Origin: Antilocapra americana
Taxonomy: Eukaryota > Chordata > Mammalia > Artiodactyla > Antilocapridae
Reading direction: 5' to 3'
NCBI GenBank assembly: GCA_007570785.1
Contig: ML664174.1
Location: 3,468,828 to 3,532,827 of the forward strand
DNA length: 64,000 nt
Below, in pieces: positions 37,548-49,283 of the stretch (the first letter of the stretch is position 1; each line of letters starts with the position of its first letter). A model generated the notes under the pieces. That model was not told the DNA's origin and made no database searches. It worked only from the letters and a program-made list of their open reading frames with translations. A program made the position numbers and the translations under genes.

Positions 37548-37850
37548 TAAGGAGTCCCCTGCTGGTCCAGGGGTTAACATCCCATGGTTGCACCGCCAAG
37601 GGTGTGGGTTGAATCCCTGGTTGCAAGTGAAAGTGTTAAGTCACTCAGTGGTGTCTGACTTTTGCAACCCCATGAATTATATATAGCCTGCCAGGCTCCT
37701 CTGTCCATGGAATTCTCCAGGCGAGATACTGGAGTGTGTAGCCATTCCCTTCTCCGGGGGATCTTCCCGACCCAGGGATCAAACCTGGGTCTCCTGCACT
37801 AGGGAACTAAGATTCCATAAGTCATGCAGCGAGGCCAGAAGGAAACAAAG
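37548..37850 (+). repeat. CHR-type short SINE split by a Bov-tA insertion
   Basis: The left half (AGGAGTCCCCTGCTGGTCCA to GAATCCCTGGTTG) and right half (GGGAACTAAGATTCCATAAG onward) join into one CHR-type SINE if 37626-37800 is skipped. Confidence 0.8.
37626..37800 (-). repeat. Bov-tA SINE fragment inside a CHR-type SINE
   Basis: AAGTGAAAGTGTTAAGTCAC tail, Bov-A body, and only part of the tRNA-related head (up to GGTCTCCTGCACT), in minus orientation. Confidence 0.85.
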
Positions 37851-37897
37851 AAATATGTGTAATAAAATGACATTTTATATTATGTACTAACAAATGA

Positions 37898-38240
37898 GGC
37901 TTCCCTGGTGGCTCATTGGTAAACAACCTGCCTGTCAAGGTAGTAAACACAGGTTCGATCCCTGGTCCGGGAAGATCCCACATCCTGCGAAGCAACTAAG
38001 CCCATGCATGACAACTACTGAACCTGTGCTCAGGAGCCCAGGAGCCTCAACTACGGAGCCCACGTGATGCCACGACTGAAGCCCGCGCACCTAGAGCCTG
38101 TGCCCTGTGATAAGAGAAGATACCGCAATGAGACGCCCATGCACCGCAATGAAGGGCAGTCCTGGCTCACCACGAGCAGAGAAAGCAGGAACAAAGACCC
38201 AGACCAACAGGCAAATAAACAAATTAAAAAACAAAAAAAG
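37898..38240 (+). repeat. CHR tRNA-derived SINE (long form)
   Basis: GGCTTCCCTGGTGGCTCATT head to an AAAAAACAAAAAAAG tail. GTACTAACAAATGA (37884-37897) recurs as GTACTAACACATGA (38264-38277), a probable TSD, although about 23 bases separate it from the A-tail. Confidence 0.9.
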
Positions 38241-38277
38241 CATCATTCAATATACATTAGGAAGTACTAACACATGA

Positions 38278-39202
38278 AATCAAGGCAAAAACTAAGATAT
38301 GGAAGGAGAAATCAGCTGAAAATAATGAGATTTAGTTATTACTGAGACAAATATTAATAGCGCATCTACTCCATACCAAGTATTATTCTTCCCACTCAAG
38401 CTCTGAGTAAAAGTGACAAAACTCTCTGCCTTTCTTGAAGTTACATTCTAGGGACAAAGACTGACAGCAAACAAACATATTTACTTATTTTTGACATGCT
38501 GAAAAGTGCTATAAAGAATGAAGCAGGAAAGGGAAAAATGCTAGGAGTCTCTGTTTTAAAAATATCAACAACTAGATCTAAGAGCATATTGAAACAAAAC
38601 ATACTAAAACCATTTACAAGGCTGAAAAATGAAGAGCAAAATATGTAACCTATTGAGTTAACCCAAAATCATGAACTGAGATAAATGTATAACTTTTAGT
38701 ATAATCTATAAACTGAGAAATCAACTCAAAAGCTCAGAAAAGTACAGAAAAATGTTAATAAAGAAAAAAGTAAAATTTAATAAATTACATACTATTACTA
38801 ACAGAATAAATAAATGTATCTCAAACATTATTCTTTGATAAAGACAGTAAAATCTTTATATCCCCAGCAATCACATTGGCAGATATGAGGAAAATATTGG
38901 ACATAAAATATATATAGATCAGTGAATATTTTTAAAAATCTTAAAATGAAGGATAAACAAAGACATAGATGATTGCCTATTAAAAACACAATAGCCTAAG
39001 CAGAATAAAATAATTAATGAAGAAACAAAAAAATTATCAATACAATACATCCCAAACACAGGAGACACAGGGATTGCTGGTAATTCTGTCCAATTTGAAG
39101 AAATTTAAATTTCTTAATTAAATTAAGAAATCAGTGTGTTCTACTTGCATATGAAAAAATAAGCAAAATAAAAAAACATGAAGTTAAAAACCAGCTGGTT
39201 AT
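38278..39202. other. Intronic segment with old repeats
   Basis: 38345-38555 resembles an ancient L2/MIR-class repeat (CTTGAAGTTACATTCTAGGG) and 38940-39105 resembles degraded L1 ORF2. A 23-base perfect palindrome sits at 39109-39131. Confidence 0.35.
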
Positions 39203-39215
39203 CTAATCCAATTAA

Positions 39216-39410
39216 GTAGTGTTAGTCACTCAGTTGTATACAACTCTTTGCAACCGCATGTTCTATAGTCCAATAGGGATTTCCCAGGCAAGAATACTGG
39301 AGCAGGTTGCCACTTCCTTCTCCAGGGGATCTTCCCAACCCAGGGATGGAACGCAGGTCTCCTGCACTGCAAGCAGATTCTTTGCCTTCTGAGCCATCAG
39401 GGAGGCTAAA
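39216..39410 (-). repeat. Bov-tA SINE, minus orientation, with TSD
   Basis: Full Bov-tA from GTTAGTCACTCAGTTG to GAGCCATCAGGGAGGCT. Flanks CTAATCCAATTAA (39203-39215) and CTAACCCAATTAA (39411-39423) match 12 of 13. Confidence 0.92.
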
Positions 39411-39423
39411 CTAACCCAATTAA

Positions 39424-39887
39424 CCCTAAGCTGAACAGTGTTTCACTCTCAACATTCTTTAAAGAAAACTTAACTGTTATCATTTACATAGTGAAAAATT
39501 ACTATTTCCCAAGTAGTATAATAACTTGACATACTTTATCAACATACACAAGTGAAACTTTGGGCGGTACAACTAAATCTGTTGGTATTCCACATAAACA
39601 ATTGAAACAAGAACAAACATAGAAGATGACTGAACAGACACAAAGCAGGCCTTTGAAACTGTATACAAATTTCTGTAACAATGGCTTCTGTTTCTGGTTC
39701 ATATTTTAAAGAATCAAAATCAATTGACTATTAAAGATTAGATAATTCTCCACAACTTCAAATGACACAGATATTAGGGGAAAAATGAGACCAAGAACAA
39801 TTATTTTTCTGATATCATGGACATGATAGCTGTTATACTGATTATTGTATCCCCAGGGTCTAGTATATTATCAGGCACTTAAAGAAA
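39424..39887. other. Intronic segment, nothing recognised
   Basis: Unique-looking, apart from a short L2-like 3' motif at 39845-39880 (TGTATCCCCAGGGTCTAGTA) beside the next SINE. Confidence 0.35.
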
Positions 39888-40093
39888 GAAATAAAGTCAC
39901 TCAGTCGTGTCTGACTCTTTGCAACCCCATGGACTGTAGCCCACCAGGCTCCTCTGTCCATGGGGATTCTGCAGGCAAGAATACTAGAGTGGGTTGCCAT
40001 GCCCTCCTCCAAGGATCTTCCCGACCCAGGAATTAACTCAGATCTCCCATACTGCAGGCAGATTCCTTACCATCTGAGCCACCAAAGTAGCCT
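39888..40093 (-). repeat. Bov-tA SINE, minus orientation, plus a head fragment
   Basis: AAAGTCACTCAGTCGTGTCT through ACCATCTGAGCCACCAAAGT. A second, shorter head-like fragment (CTCCTACATTGCAGATGGAT) follows to about 40165, so the head may be partly duplicated. Confidence 0.88.
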
Positions 40094-40514
40094 ATCCCTT
40101 TTCCATGGGAACTTCTAAAACTAGTCTCCTACATTGCAGATGGATTCTTTACCCAGCTGAGCTGAATACTATACATTAGGGATAAAGTATATAATCACTT
40201 ACATAAAGAGCTTGCACAAAATTGTTCAAAAAATGTTAATAAACTTTTTCGTGAAGTGACACCTATGGCTAACAAATGTTAGTAAACATGTATCATTTAA
40301 AAGGTACAAGAGGTATTTTCTTATTTAGAAAAGTAACAAACTGGAAAAACACAGGAAGAGCCAGCTCATACAAAAAAGAAAATATGATAGAAAATTTTAC
40401 CTTACTATCATTAAAAAAAAAAAAAAGAAACACCAATTCTTCAGTACAATGCCACTGGGATACAATTAGCTAACTGCTTCAAAAGCCATTAAACTGTGAG
40501 GGTTCTACAGACTT

Positions 40515-40790
40515 ACAGACACGGCTGAGCAGGGAGAACGAAGAGTGGGCAGTATGGAGAGAGTAACATGGAAACATACATTACCATCGATAAAATAAAT
40601 AGCCAAAGGGAATTTGCTGCATGACTCAGGGAACTCAAACTGGGGCTTGGTAACAATCTAGAAGGGTGGGATGGGGAAGGGACATGGGTAAACCCATGGT
40701 GGATTTATGTTGATGTTTTGTAGAAACCAATGCAATATTGTAAAGCAATTATCCATTAATTAAAAATAAATAAAGAAAATAAAAATGTGA
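40515..40790 (+). repeat. Ruminant L1 3' end
   Basis: Contains GGGAATTTGCTGCATGACTC, GGAACTCAAACTGGGGCTTG, AATGCAATATTGTAAAGCAA and an AAATAAATAAAG end, typical of young ruminant L1 3' UTRs. Confidence 0.8.
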
Positions 40791-40814
40791 GGGTTCTTTA
40801 AAAAAACTACATTT

Positions 40815-41060
40815 ATAGGATTGAAACATGTATATTACCATATGTAAAATAGATCACTAGTCCAGGTTCGATGCTTGAGACAGGATGCTCAGGGCTGGTG
40901 CACTGGGATAACCCTGAGGGATGGGATGGGGAGGGAGGTGGGAGGGGGGTTCAGGATGGGGAGCACATGTCCACCCATGACTGATTCATGTGAATGTATG
41001 GCAAAAACCACTACAATACTGTAAAGCAATTAGCCTCCAATTAAAATAATTTTTAAAACT
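40815..41060 (+). repeat. Ruminant L1 3' end (second subfamily)
   Basis: AGTCCAGGTTCGATGCTTGA, GGGCTGGTGCACTGGGATAA, GGGATGGGGAGGGAGGTGGG and AAAGCAATTAGCCTCCAATT identify another ruminant L1 3' UTR type directly following the first. Confidence 0.85.
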
Positions 41061-41255
41061 ACATTAAAATTAACCCCAAATGGAAGTAAACAAAATGTAT
41101 AACTGGAAAATAGTTAAGCAAATTAAGACATTAAAGCAATTTTTAAAAACAGCGTAAAACTACATGGCAAACATTTTATAATGTAATGTTAAGCTTTAGA
41201 TGATTTTATTTACAAAGCAGAAATAGAGACACACACATAGAGATGTATAGACGCC

Positions 41256-41478
41256 TGGCCTTTCCAGGTGGCGTGGTGGGTAAAGAATACACCTGAAGTG
41301 CAGGAGACACAGGTTCAATCCCTGGGTCAGGAAGATCCCCTGGAGGAGGGCATGGCAACCCACTCCAGTCTTCTTGCCTGGAGAATCCCCACGGACAGAG
41401 GAACCTGGTGGGCTATAGTCCGTGGGGTCACAAAGAGTCGGACACGACTGAAGCAACTGGACACATACACAGACACAC
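41256..41478 (+). repeat. Bov-tA SINE inside an L1
   Basis: CTTTCCAGGTGGCGTGGTGG head, GGTTCAATCCC B-box, Bov-A body ending GAGTCGGACACGACTGAAGC. Confidence 0.92.
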
Positions 41479-41659
41479 CAAGAAGGGAGAGTGGAGGGTA
41501 GGATGAACTGGGAGATTGGGATTGACAAGTACACACTATTGATACTATGTATAAGACAGATAACTAATGGGAACCTACTGTATAGCACAGGGAACTCTAC
41601 TCAGTGCCCGGTGGTGACCTAAATAGGAAGGAAACACAAAATAGAGGGGATATACAGAT

Positions 41660-42060
41660 ACATAGAGTTGGACGGTGAAGAAAGCTGAGCACCGAAGAAT
41701 TGATGCTTTTGAACTGTGGTGTTGGAGAGTCCCTTGAACTGCAAGAAGATCCAACCAGTCCATCCTAAAGGAGATCAGTCCTGGGTGTTCAATGGAAGGA
41801 CTGATGTTGAAGCTGAAACTCCAATACTTTGGCCACCTGATGCAAAGAGCTGACTCATTGGAAAAAACCCTAACACTGGGAAGGATTGGGGGCAGGAGGA
41901 GAACGGGAAGACAGAGGATGAGATGGCTGGATGGCACCACCGACTTGATGGACACGGGTTTGGGTAAACTCCAGGAGTTGGTGATGGACAGGGAGGCCTG
42001 GCGTGCTGCAGTTCATGGGGTCACAAAGAGCTGGACACGACTGAGCGACTGAACTGAACA
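41660..42060 (+). repeat. BovB LINE 3' end inside an L1
   Basis: Runs from GAGTTGGACGGTGAAGAAAG to CACGACTGAGCGACTGAACT, ending in the CTGAAC-type tandem tail of RTE elements. Confidence 0.93.
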
Positions 42061-42135
42061 CACAGCTATTCATTTGGCTGTATAGGATAAACACAACATT
42101 GTAAAGCAACTATGCTTCAATAAAAGCTTTAAAAA

Positions 42136-43127
42136 ATAAAAATTTTAAAAATAAATAAAAAGAATTCAAAAAGAACCTCTATCCATCTATATATGATCAC
42201 TGTCCATGCATTTTGAAGAAGAATCACCTTCAAGGTGATTTACCCATAAATAAAACAAAATTAATGTTTTAGGTGGCTACTGAAAAGAACTCCAAAAGTT
42301 AAAATTCTTCAAAAAAATTCCAAAATTCAATTTTTAGAGTATTATGACTAAGCTCCAAATTTTCTCATCATAATATTAACGAAGACACTAACCACTCACA
42401 AACATGATGGGCTCTGACTAAATAAGAATATCTGAAATACATTTTTGAAAAAAAATCTAATTTATTACAGGAAATTTGAGGGGTTGCAGAAACTGACAAT
42501 GCACAGGGCTTCTAAACTCACCTGGTACACACTGTGCTCATTCCAGCAGTGGTGGCAGACACTGGCCAATACCTACCCCATATTCATCCCTCCCAGTTCT
42601 TTCCAAACTGGAGATTCTCAGTTTGCTCAGGTAGTCATGGAGCGCCCTGGCAGGGATCCTCTCCCCTATCTCAGAGGACAAATCAGGAATCCTCCACAGC
42701 AGTTAAGGACTCTCAGGAGCCTGGGCCAGTGAGTGGTCTACGGATAACTACCTCATCTAGTTGTGACTAATGAGAAGGAAGCAGATGCCTGTAAATGCAA
42801 CTTCTCAGTAATTTTAGCTCTCTTGATAAAAAGTAAGACTGGGTTAGCAAGCCCTGAGGCCTGCCACCTTCTGCCTCCGGGAGCACAGGAGGCCTGGAAG
42901 AGCAATGGTACATTACACTACCGAGGCCAGCTTGAGGGAAGGTGCTAAGGGAATGCAGGGCAAAGATCCAGGTCCCCTGTGGCATCCCTGAGCCGCACAC
43001 ACACCAGCCCTGCAGGGTTGACTTCTGGGGCCGTTTCTCTCCATCTGCTCAAGTCACTAGACTAGATTTCTCATGTCTGTGGCTGACATTCCTCACAGAG
43101 CAAATAAACCTGACTAGGCAAACGTGA
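42136..43127. other. Intronic segment, nothing recognised
   Basis: AT-rich to about 42480, then 42490-43120 of moderate GC without a recognised gene or repeat. Confidence 0.35.
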
Positions 43128-43444
43128 CTTTCATTTATTATTTTTGGCTGTGCCGGGTCTTGCTGTGTGGGCTTTTCTCTAGCTGCAGCAAGCGGAGGCT
43201 CTTCTCCGGTTGCAGTGTAGGGCTTCTCTTGGGGAGCACAGGATCGAGGGTGTGCAGGCTTCAGTAGCTGCAGTGTGTGGGCTCAGAAGTTGCGGTTCCT
43301 GAACTCCAGAGCACAGGTTCAACAGCTGTGGTGCATGGGCTTATTTGGTCCGTGGTTTGTGGGATCCTCCCAAATCAGGGATCAAACCTGTGTCTCCAGC
43401 ATTGGCATGAGGATTCGTTACCACTGAGCCAGCAGGGAAGCCCC
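43128..43444 (-). repeat. CHR tRNA-derived SINE (long form), minus orientation
   Basis: The T-rich left end TTTATTATTTTTGGCTGTGC is the reverse of the tail. The right end ACCACTGAGCCAGCAGGGAA is the reverse of the head. The intervening body matches CHR. Confidence 0.92.
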
Positions 43445-44347
43445 GGTTAACGCAACTGTTATTCACAAATACTTGCCATTTAACTTTTTACCAAAAGTAG
43501 ACAACATTTTAATCAAAGATATTTAAACAAGAGGTTGCAAGAAGAATAAAGTGTTGAAGAAACAAATGAATAAATAAATGGTAGATGACAAGATGTTTAA
43601 GATGCATCTCTAAATTTAGTTCCTACAGAAATCAGAGTCCACTAAAAATTACTTTAAAATCTTCACATGAACAATAAATTTTGAGTGTTCAAGAAGAACT
43701 CTCATTCTTTCAGCCAATATTTTAATGAGTATCCTAGGGAAAGTTCTCCACATCAAATTTGGCTCAGGAAAATGAAGTGAATCTTCACACAAAAAACAAA
43801 TTTACAAGTTCTACAGTTTTCCCACTTCAATGGGAGCTGGTGTCTCATTTTCTCAACAGTTAAGAAACTTGCTTTTGGAAATTTCAAAATTTAACTTTAC
43901 ATTTGGTAGGAGGAAAATGGCAGAAAACTCTTTAATTTTCCTTTTAAAGACAGATCAGATTCAAAGTACTCTAGAGATCAACCAGCAATTAGGTCCAAAT
44001 CCTTTGGTTAAAAAAAAAGAAAACTTTCTCTTTATTACTCTATATTTACTGTCAGGTACACTAAGCTCATAATATTTTACATTGATATTTCAATAAGATC
44101 ATTACTGCCGGAAATTATAAAACCTTGAATCTTTTTGATGCTCTAACACAATCTTGGTATAAAATTTTTCATGGGGGAGTCCTTTGCAACTGGGGGGTGG
44201 GATTATAAACAATTTATTATTAAGAAAAACTATAAAAAGTTTTTTCGTGATACTGTGACTCTACAAAAAGTAAAGCTGCAGTTAAGATTAAATAGAAAAT
44301 GAAAATATTTATGTCTGCTGCTAGTCTGCATACATACAAAACGCTTT
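43445..44347. other. Intronic segment, nothing recognised
   Basis: AT-rich sequence without exon signals or clear repeats. Confidence 0.3.
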
Positions 44348-44555
44348 AGGGACTTTCTTGGCAGGCCTGTGGTTACGACTTTGCCTTCAAATGCAGGAGG
44401 TGCAGGTTCGATCCCTGGTTGGGGAGCTAAAATCCAACATGTCTCAGAGTCAGAAAAACAGAACATAAAAAACAACAGGGCCAATATTGTAACAAATTCA
44501 ATAAAGACTTTTAAAATGTGGACTCTGGTCCACATCCAAAAAAAAAAAAAAAAAC
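44348..44555 (+). repeat. CHR-type SINE with T/A-rich 3' extension
   Basis: AGGGACTTTCTTGGCAGGCC head, GGTTCGATCCCTGGTTGGGG, then ATATTGTAACAAATTCAATA and AAAGACTTTTAAAATGTGG ending in poly(A). The element at 60645 is the same subtype. Confidence 0.88.
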
Positions 44556-47500
44556 CAAAACCTCCCCAAAAAATGATTCAGAAAATTCAGAGGTGACTTG
44601 AGCTTATTTGAATCCACAAACTAAACCTTCATAAGTAAATCACCTCCAAGTATGGACAAGCTAGTTCCATGGCATCCATGGCTTTCACCTGCCATCCACG
44701 TCACTTGTGATTACAGCTGGTTAAATGAAAACATGGGGAGTGGTTCACTGAGGCTCCTGGCAGACTTCTACCTTCGAACATGTTGGAGCTCCCGCATGTC
44801 TGCTTGGGCAGTTTTCTGCAGTCCGGTAATAATCTTATGCTCATAATGTCTCCAGAAAATAACAAAAAAGGCAAAGACCGGGTTCATCTTTAGGAAAGCA
44901 AGGCTCTCTATATTATGGTTATAACAACAGTGAGTATCTAAGACAATGCCTGGTACAATGTGGGCACTCAAGCTTTTTCCTCTCTCAGACTATGCCCTGA
45001 TACTCACTCAACAAACATCTATTACTCAACAAATAATTGACACACGGTTCTACATATTGAAGAAGTTACCGCCCTAAAAATGTTTGCATTTAGTGGGAGA
45101 GAAAATGGACAAATATGATGTAAAAGCAACATACAGTATCCAGGCTTTGAATTCACTGAATGATTTTTAAACCGATTCCACCTGGAATGCCATCAAGAAT
45201 ATTGGTTCTAAAAGTGGGGTTTTGGTTTAAAAATCATGTAGACAATTTATTTACATATCACAAACCAATACTTTTAAGAACTACCTATGACACAATTGAG
45301 TAGTATTCGTTTTCCAGAAACTAGGAAGTATTTTCATTTCAACTGAGTTACATATTTTAAAATAACAACTTGTACAAATTAGAAAATTAGTAGTTATCAT
45401 CATAAAATAAGCCAGAAATAATATTTTACATTCTTTTTGGCAGTCAATTCTAGCCTAACATTACAATCCATAGTATTTCTAAAATGGAAAAGTGAGGTAG
45501 CTTTCTTTATATCTGTTACAACCTGGAAAAAGTCGATTTTCATTTCTGGGCCTCTTAAAACACAATTTGACCTTGACTAAGAGTCAATTATGACTTTGGT
45601 TTAATTTATTTCGTTCACTTCCATCCTTTATATTCAACAAGGTACTTTCACAAGGACCCAAGATTAACAGAATCATAGTCCAGTGAGTCACACAGGTCCA
45701 CCCGTACCGAGTGTCAGAGCAAAGTCAGAAGAATAAATAGAGTAAGCAGCCCTCCATGCAAAGAAGCACAAAAACACAACCTGTAGCAGCCACCTTTGGC
45801 AGCAAAATCCTGCTGGCTTGTCAGTAATAGATTTTCTTTCTTACGGAATTAATGAGTGCAAAGAACTTAGCCAAAAAGTTAATCAAGTGTCAAGAGGAAA
45901 ATATGATACATAAACAGAGAAAGATTTTTCCATGTGTAAAAGCAATGAAAAAATTATACAAGAGAAAGCTGAAAAATTTGGTTACATGAAAACTTAAAAT
46001 ATCTATATATTAAAAGGCAACCCAAAAACTAGTAAGAAAACTAAAACAGAGGTTTAATGCACTGAATATACGTAACAAGTATATACATAAGACTGTAAAA
46101 TACTGAATTTACAGAGTCACTGTCAATCAAGATGAAATACTAAGACTCCAAAAGAAAGCTGGGAAAATATCTATTAATAGACAATTCATGAAAGAAAGCA
46201 ATAAACATTTGGCTAAACATTTGAAAAATATCTCTATTCGATAAATAAAGACAAATGAAAAGAAGTACGGTTTTTTGGGGGGTGAGGTGTTGTTTTTTTA
46301 AAATGTACTCATTGGCTACTAGGAGGAGTCAAAACTAGTTACTAAGAAAAAAAAAAACAACTTTTAGGAACAGGTATCAAGAACCTCTAAAATGTTTACA
46401 TACCTTTACCCAGTCATTTTATTCCTGAAATGTCTAAAGGAAATATTCCAAAAGACAAAATTGTATGCAGAAGGTGTTCATCACAGCTTTACAATGAAAA
46501 AGAACTATAAACTACCTAAACACCCCTATACCATATAAATTATGGAATGTCCACAAATACTATATATGCACAAAAACTGGCGCTTTTATGAGAGAACATA
46601 ATGTTAAGTTCAAAACCTATGAACAACAGGACCTCAACAATGCAAAGAGGAGGCAAAAACCTCACAATGACACATACACTGTTGGGGAGAATGCCACCAT
46701 AGGGAGTATTTCAGTGCTGTGATGCTGACAGTGATGATTATCTTCCTCTGTATACTCTACTGTAAATTCCAGGTTTTCTACAGGTTCTAAGAAGATAGGG
46801 TTTTTACCCAGTCATCTTTACCCAGTCACTTTACTCAGTGCTCCCAGCACTGAGCCTGGTCCAGAGTAGGTATTTAGAAATACCTGTTGACAAAATTTAA
46901 AGCAAAGGTGGGGGAAAAAATTATACAGAAAAATTAACAAACATACACAGATATACACTCATAAATACACATGTATGTGTGTAGATATGCATATATGTAT
47001 ACACACATCCAGAGTATCAATACTGAAACTTAAAGAGGGAGGCAGTACCTTTTCTGCATCTATGTTTATTATTCTTAATATTGTAAAAGTAGGATAATCT
47101 GGGTATAGCAGCTAAGGGGAGCAAGAAATAAAACATCCAAAAAGTTGTTAAAATTTTTTATAAGGATAAAATCAGAGGATGTTGTAATTTATAAACTTTG
47201 TTCTTATCAATATACAAATGCACAGAGAAAAGCACCCTCTAGTTCTTTACACAGAGGGTCCCCTGTGGTGAGTTTACTTGAGAATGCAAAGACTGTCTCC
47301 TTATGTTATAAACTGGGGGTTAATTGGTAACGAGCTGAAGACTTAATAGAAAAAGACTTTCTTTTCTCATTAGCCCATATCACAAAAGCAGATATGTTTT
47401 TAAACTGTTTTTTAATCACTGCAATTATTTTTAGGTCTCTGATGTTTAAATTCCACAGTTTACTTTAAGGCCATCTGCTTAAATTTTAGTATCATGTTTT

Positions 47501-47802
47501 CATCTGTGCAGAAAGAAACAGTAATACTGCTTAAAAAGAAACAAGGCATCTAAACTTCCTGAAACTGTCTCAGGGTTTCAACACAGTGAAATCACAATTG
47601 GACTGATAATTAATATCAAAAGATATTAATTGTTTAGAAAAATGCAGCATTTAAACAGAAGAAATCTCCAAACCACCCTTCCTGAACAAAAATAGCATAC
47701 CTGTTCCTACAAGCTAACAGAAGATGCTACTGCTCATAAATATTAGGGTGAAAAACTTCTCTCATCAATTTGATATTAATCCTTGGTATATCTGAAAGTA
47801 CT
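44556..47802. other. Intronic segment with old MIR/L2 and L1M remnants
   Basis: MIR-like 3' end at 44930-44975 (GACAATGCCTGGTACAATGT), an L2/MIR-class piece at 45000-45140, a plus-strand L1M remnant at about 45880-46660, and an MIR/L2 end at 46835-46900. The rest appears unique. Confidence 0.4.
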
Positions 47803-48148
47803 GGGGCTTCCCTCGTGGTCCAGTGGTTAAGAATTTTCTTCCCAATGCAGGGAACAGAGGTTTACTCTCTGCTCCAGGAAGATTCCACATGCTGTGAGGC
47901 ACCTCAGCCAGGTGCCACGATCACTGAGCCTGTGCTCCAGAGCCCATAAGCCACACTGTTGAGCCCACGTGCTGTAACTACTGAAGCTCATGCACCCTAG
48001 AGTCCGTACTCCACAAGAGAGGCCATCACAATGAAAAGCCCGTGCACCACAACTAGAGAGGAGCCCCCACTCGCTGCAACTAGAGAAAGCCTGCATGCAG
48101 CAATGAAGACCCCGTGCAGCCAATAAATAAATTAAATTAAATAAAAAT
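47803..48148 (+). repeat. CHR tRNA-derived SINE (long form) with TSD
   Basis: GGGGCTTCCCTCGTGGTCCA head to AAATAAATTAAATT tail. AAAGTACTG flanks it at 47795-47803 and 48149-48157 (9 of 9). Confidence 0.92.
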
Positions 48149-48157
48149 AAAGTACTG

Positions 48158-49283
48158 AGTAAAATGTTCCATTCAGATAGGCTGTGACTCTCAAAGTCTG
48201 TAACTGGGTGAGGCTATAAATTTCACATAAAAATCCCAAACTGAAAAATACAAAGGGGAATCAGAGCCATCTTGTACATTTCCTATGAATATTAAACGAT
48301 TGGTCCAAGCATGCTACATACATTAAGGAGGTGAGAAACTCAAATCCTTCAATTAACAGATTATTTCTGGTAACTTAATATTTCTTAAACAATAGTGTGC
48401 TAAGGTCACAATTTAAGAAGGCTGATAAGAACTTCATTTATTCCAAGAATCAATCAGTTCTATGTTAAAAACTAGAACACATTTTGGTATTTGATTTCCA
48501 CATGAAAAAAAAAATCTACATGATGTACAGGAGCCCTAACAACATAAATCTATAAAATGGGTGTAGGTCAAGTAAAAAGCCTTGCCCACCTACATAGTTT
48601 TGGTACATTTCCCCTTATCTTAGCATATCATTTCACAAATCAAATTATGTTGGCATTTTCCAGGAGAAAAAATGCTCTGGAAAAGACACCTTTCCTACCC
48701 TGGTGCCCCATTTAAGAATATTCAAACTGATCATCTTACTCGATTGACTGAGGGGTAAGGAAGAATTGAAAAGGAAAAAAGCCAAAGAAAAACATTTTTT
48801 CCTCTTCTGTCATGACTGTTTTTAACCTAACATGTCTCTCAAAGTGTTTTAGCTCCATGGTGATGGGAGCAGGCGAAAAATATAGAAACCCTGAAAGAAC
48901 AAATTCCCTCAGAATATTTCAGGGTTTCTAACGTGAAGCTTAATGTGGAATTACAGAGACATACAAGTTGAAAATAGATTCTTACGACTTAGTAATGATG
49001 TAAGATGAACGTTCTTTCTCTGTAATAGCTTTCTAAAAATCAGATACATCTCCCCTCCCCCAGCCAAAAAAAAACCCCACCAGCCTTTTACGTTTTTTTT
49101 TTTTTTTGCATTAGTAATTTCCCAGTGTAAAGAGCACAGAGGCAAACCTAAGCGCTTACAATGGTTTCAATCTTCCCCCAAGAGGACACGTGGCAGTGTC
49201 TGGTTGCCACCTCTTGGTTAGGCATGTTACTGGCATCTAAGTGAGTTGAGGCTTGGGACACTGTTAAATATTTATAACGATTA
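48158..49283. other. Intronic segment, nothing recognised
   Basis: Unique-looking; T-run at 49094-49108. No exon seen. Confidence 0.3.

Larger units (their letters stand above)
41190..42135 (+). repeat. L1 3' UTR interrupted by two insertions
   Basis: Host L1 pieces are 41190-41255, 41479-41659 (GGGAGATTGGGATTGACAAG, TATAGCACAGGGAACTCTAC) and 42061-42135 (ACAACATTGTAAAGCAACTA, TTCAATAAAAG). They are separated by a Bov-tA and a BovB piece. Confidence 0.85.
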
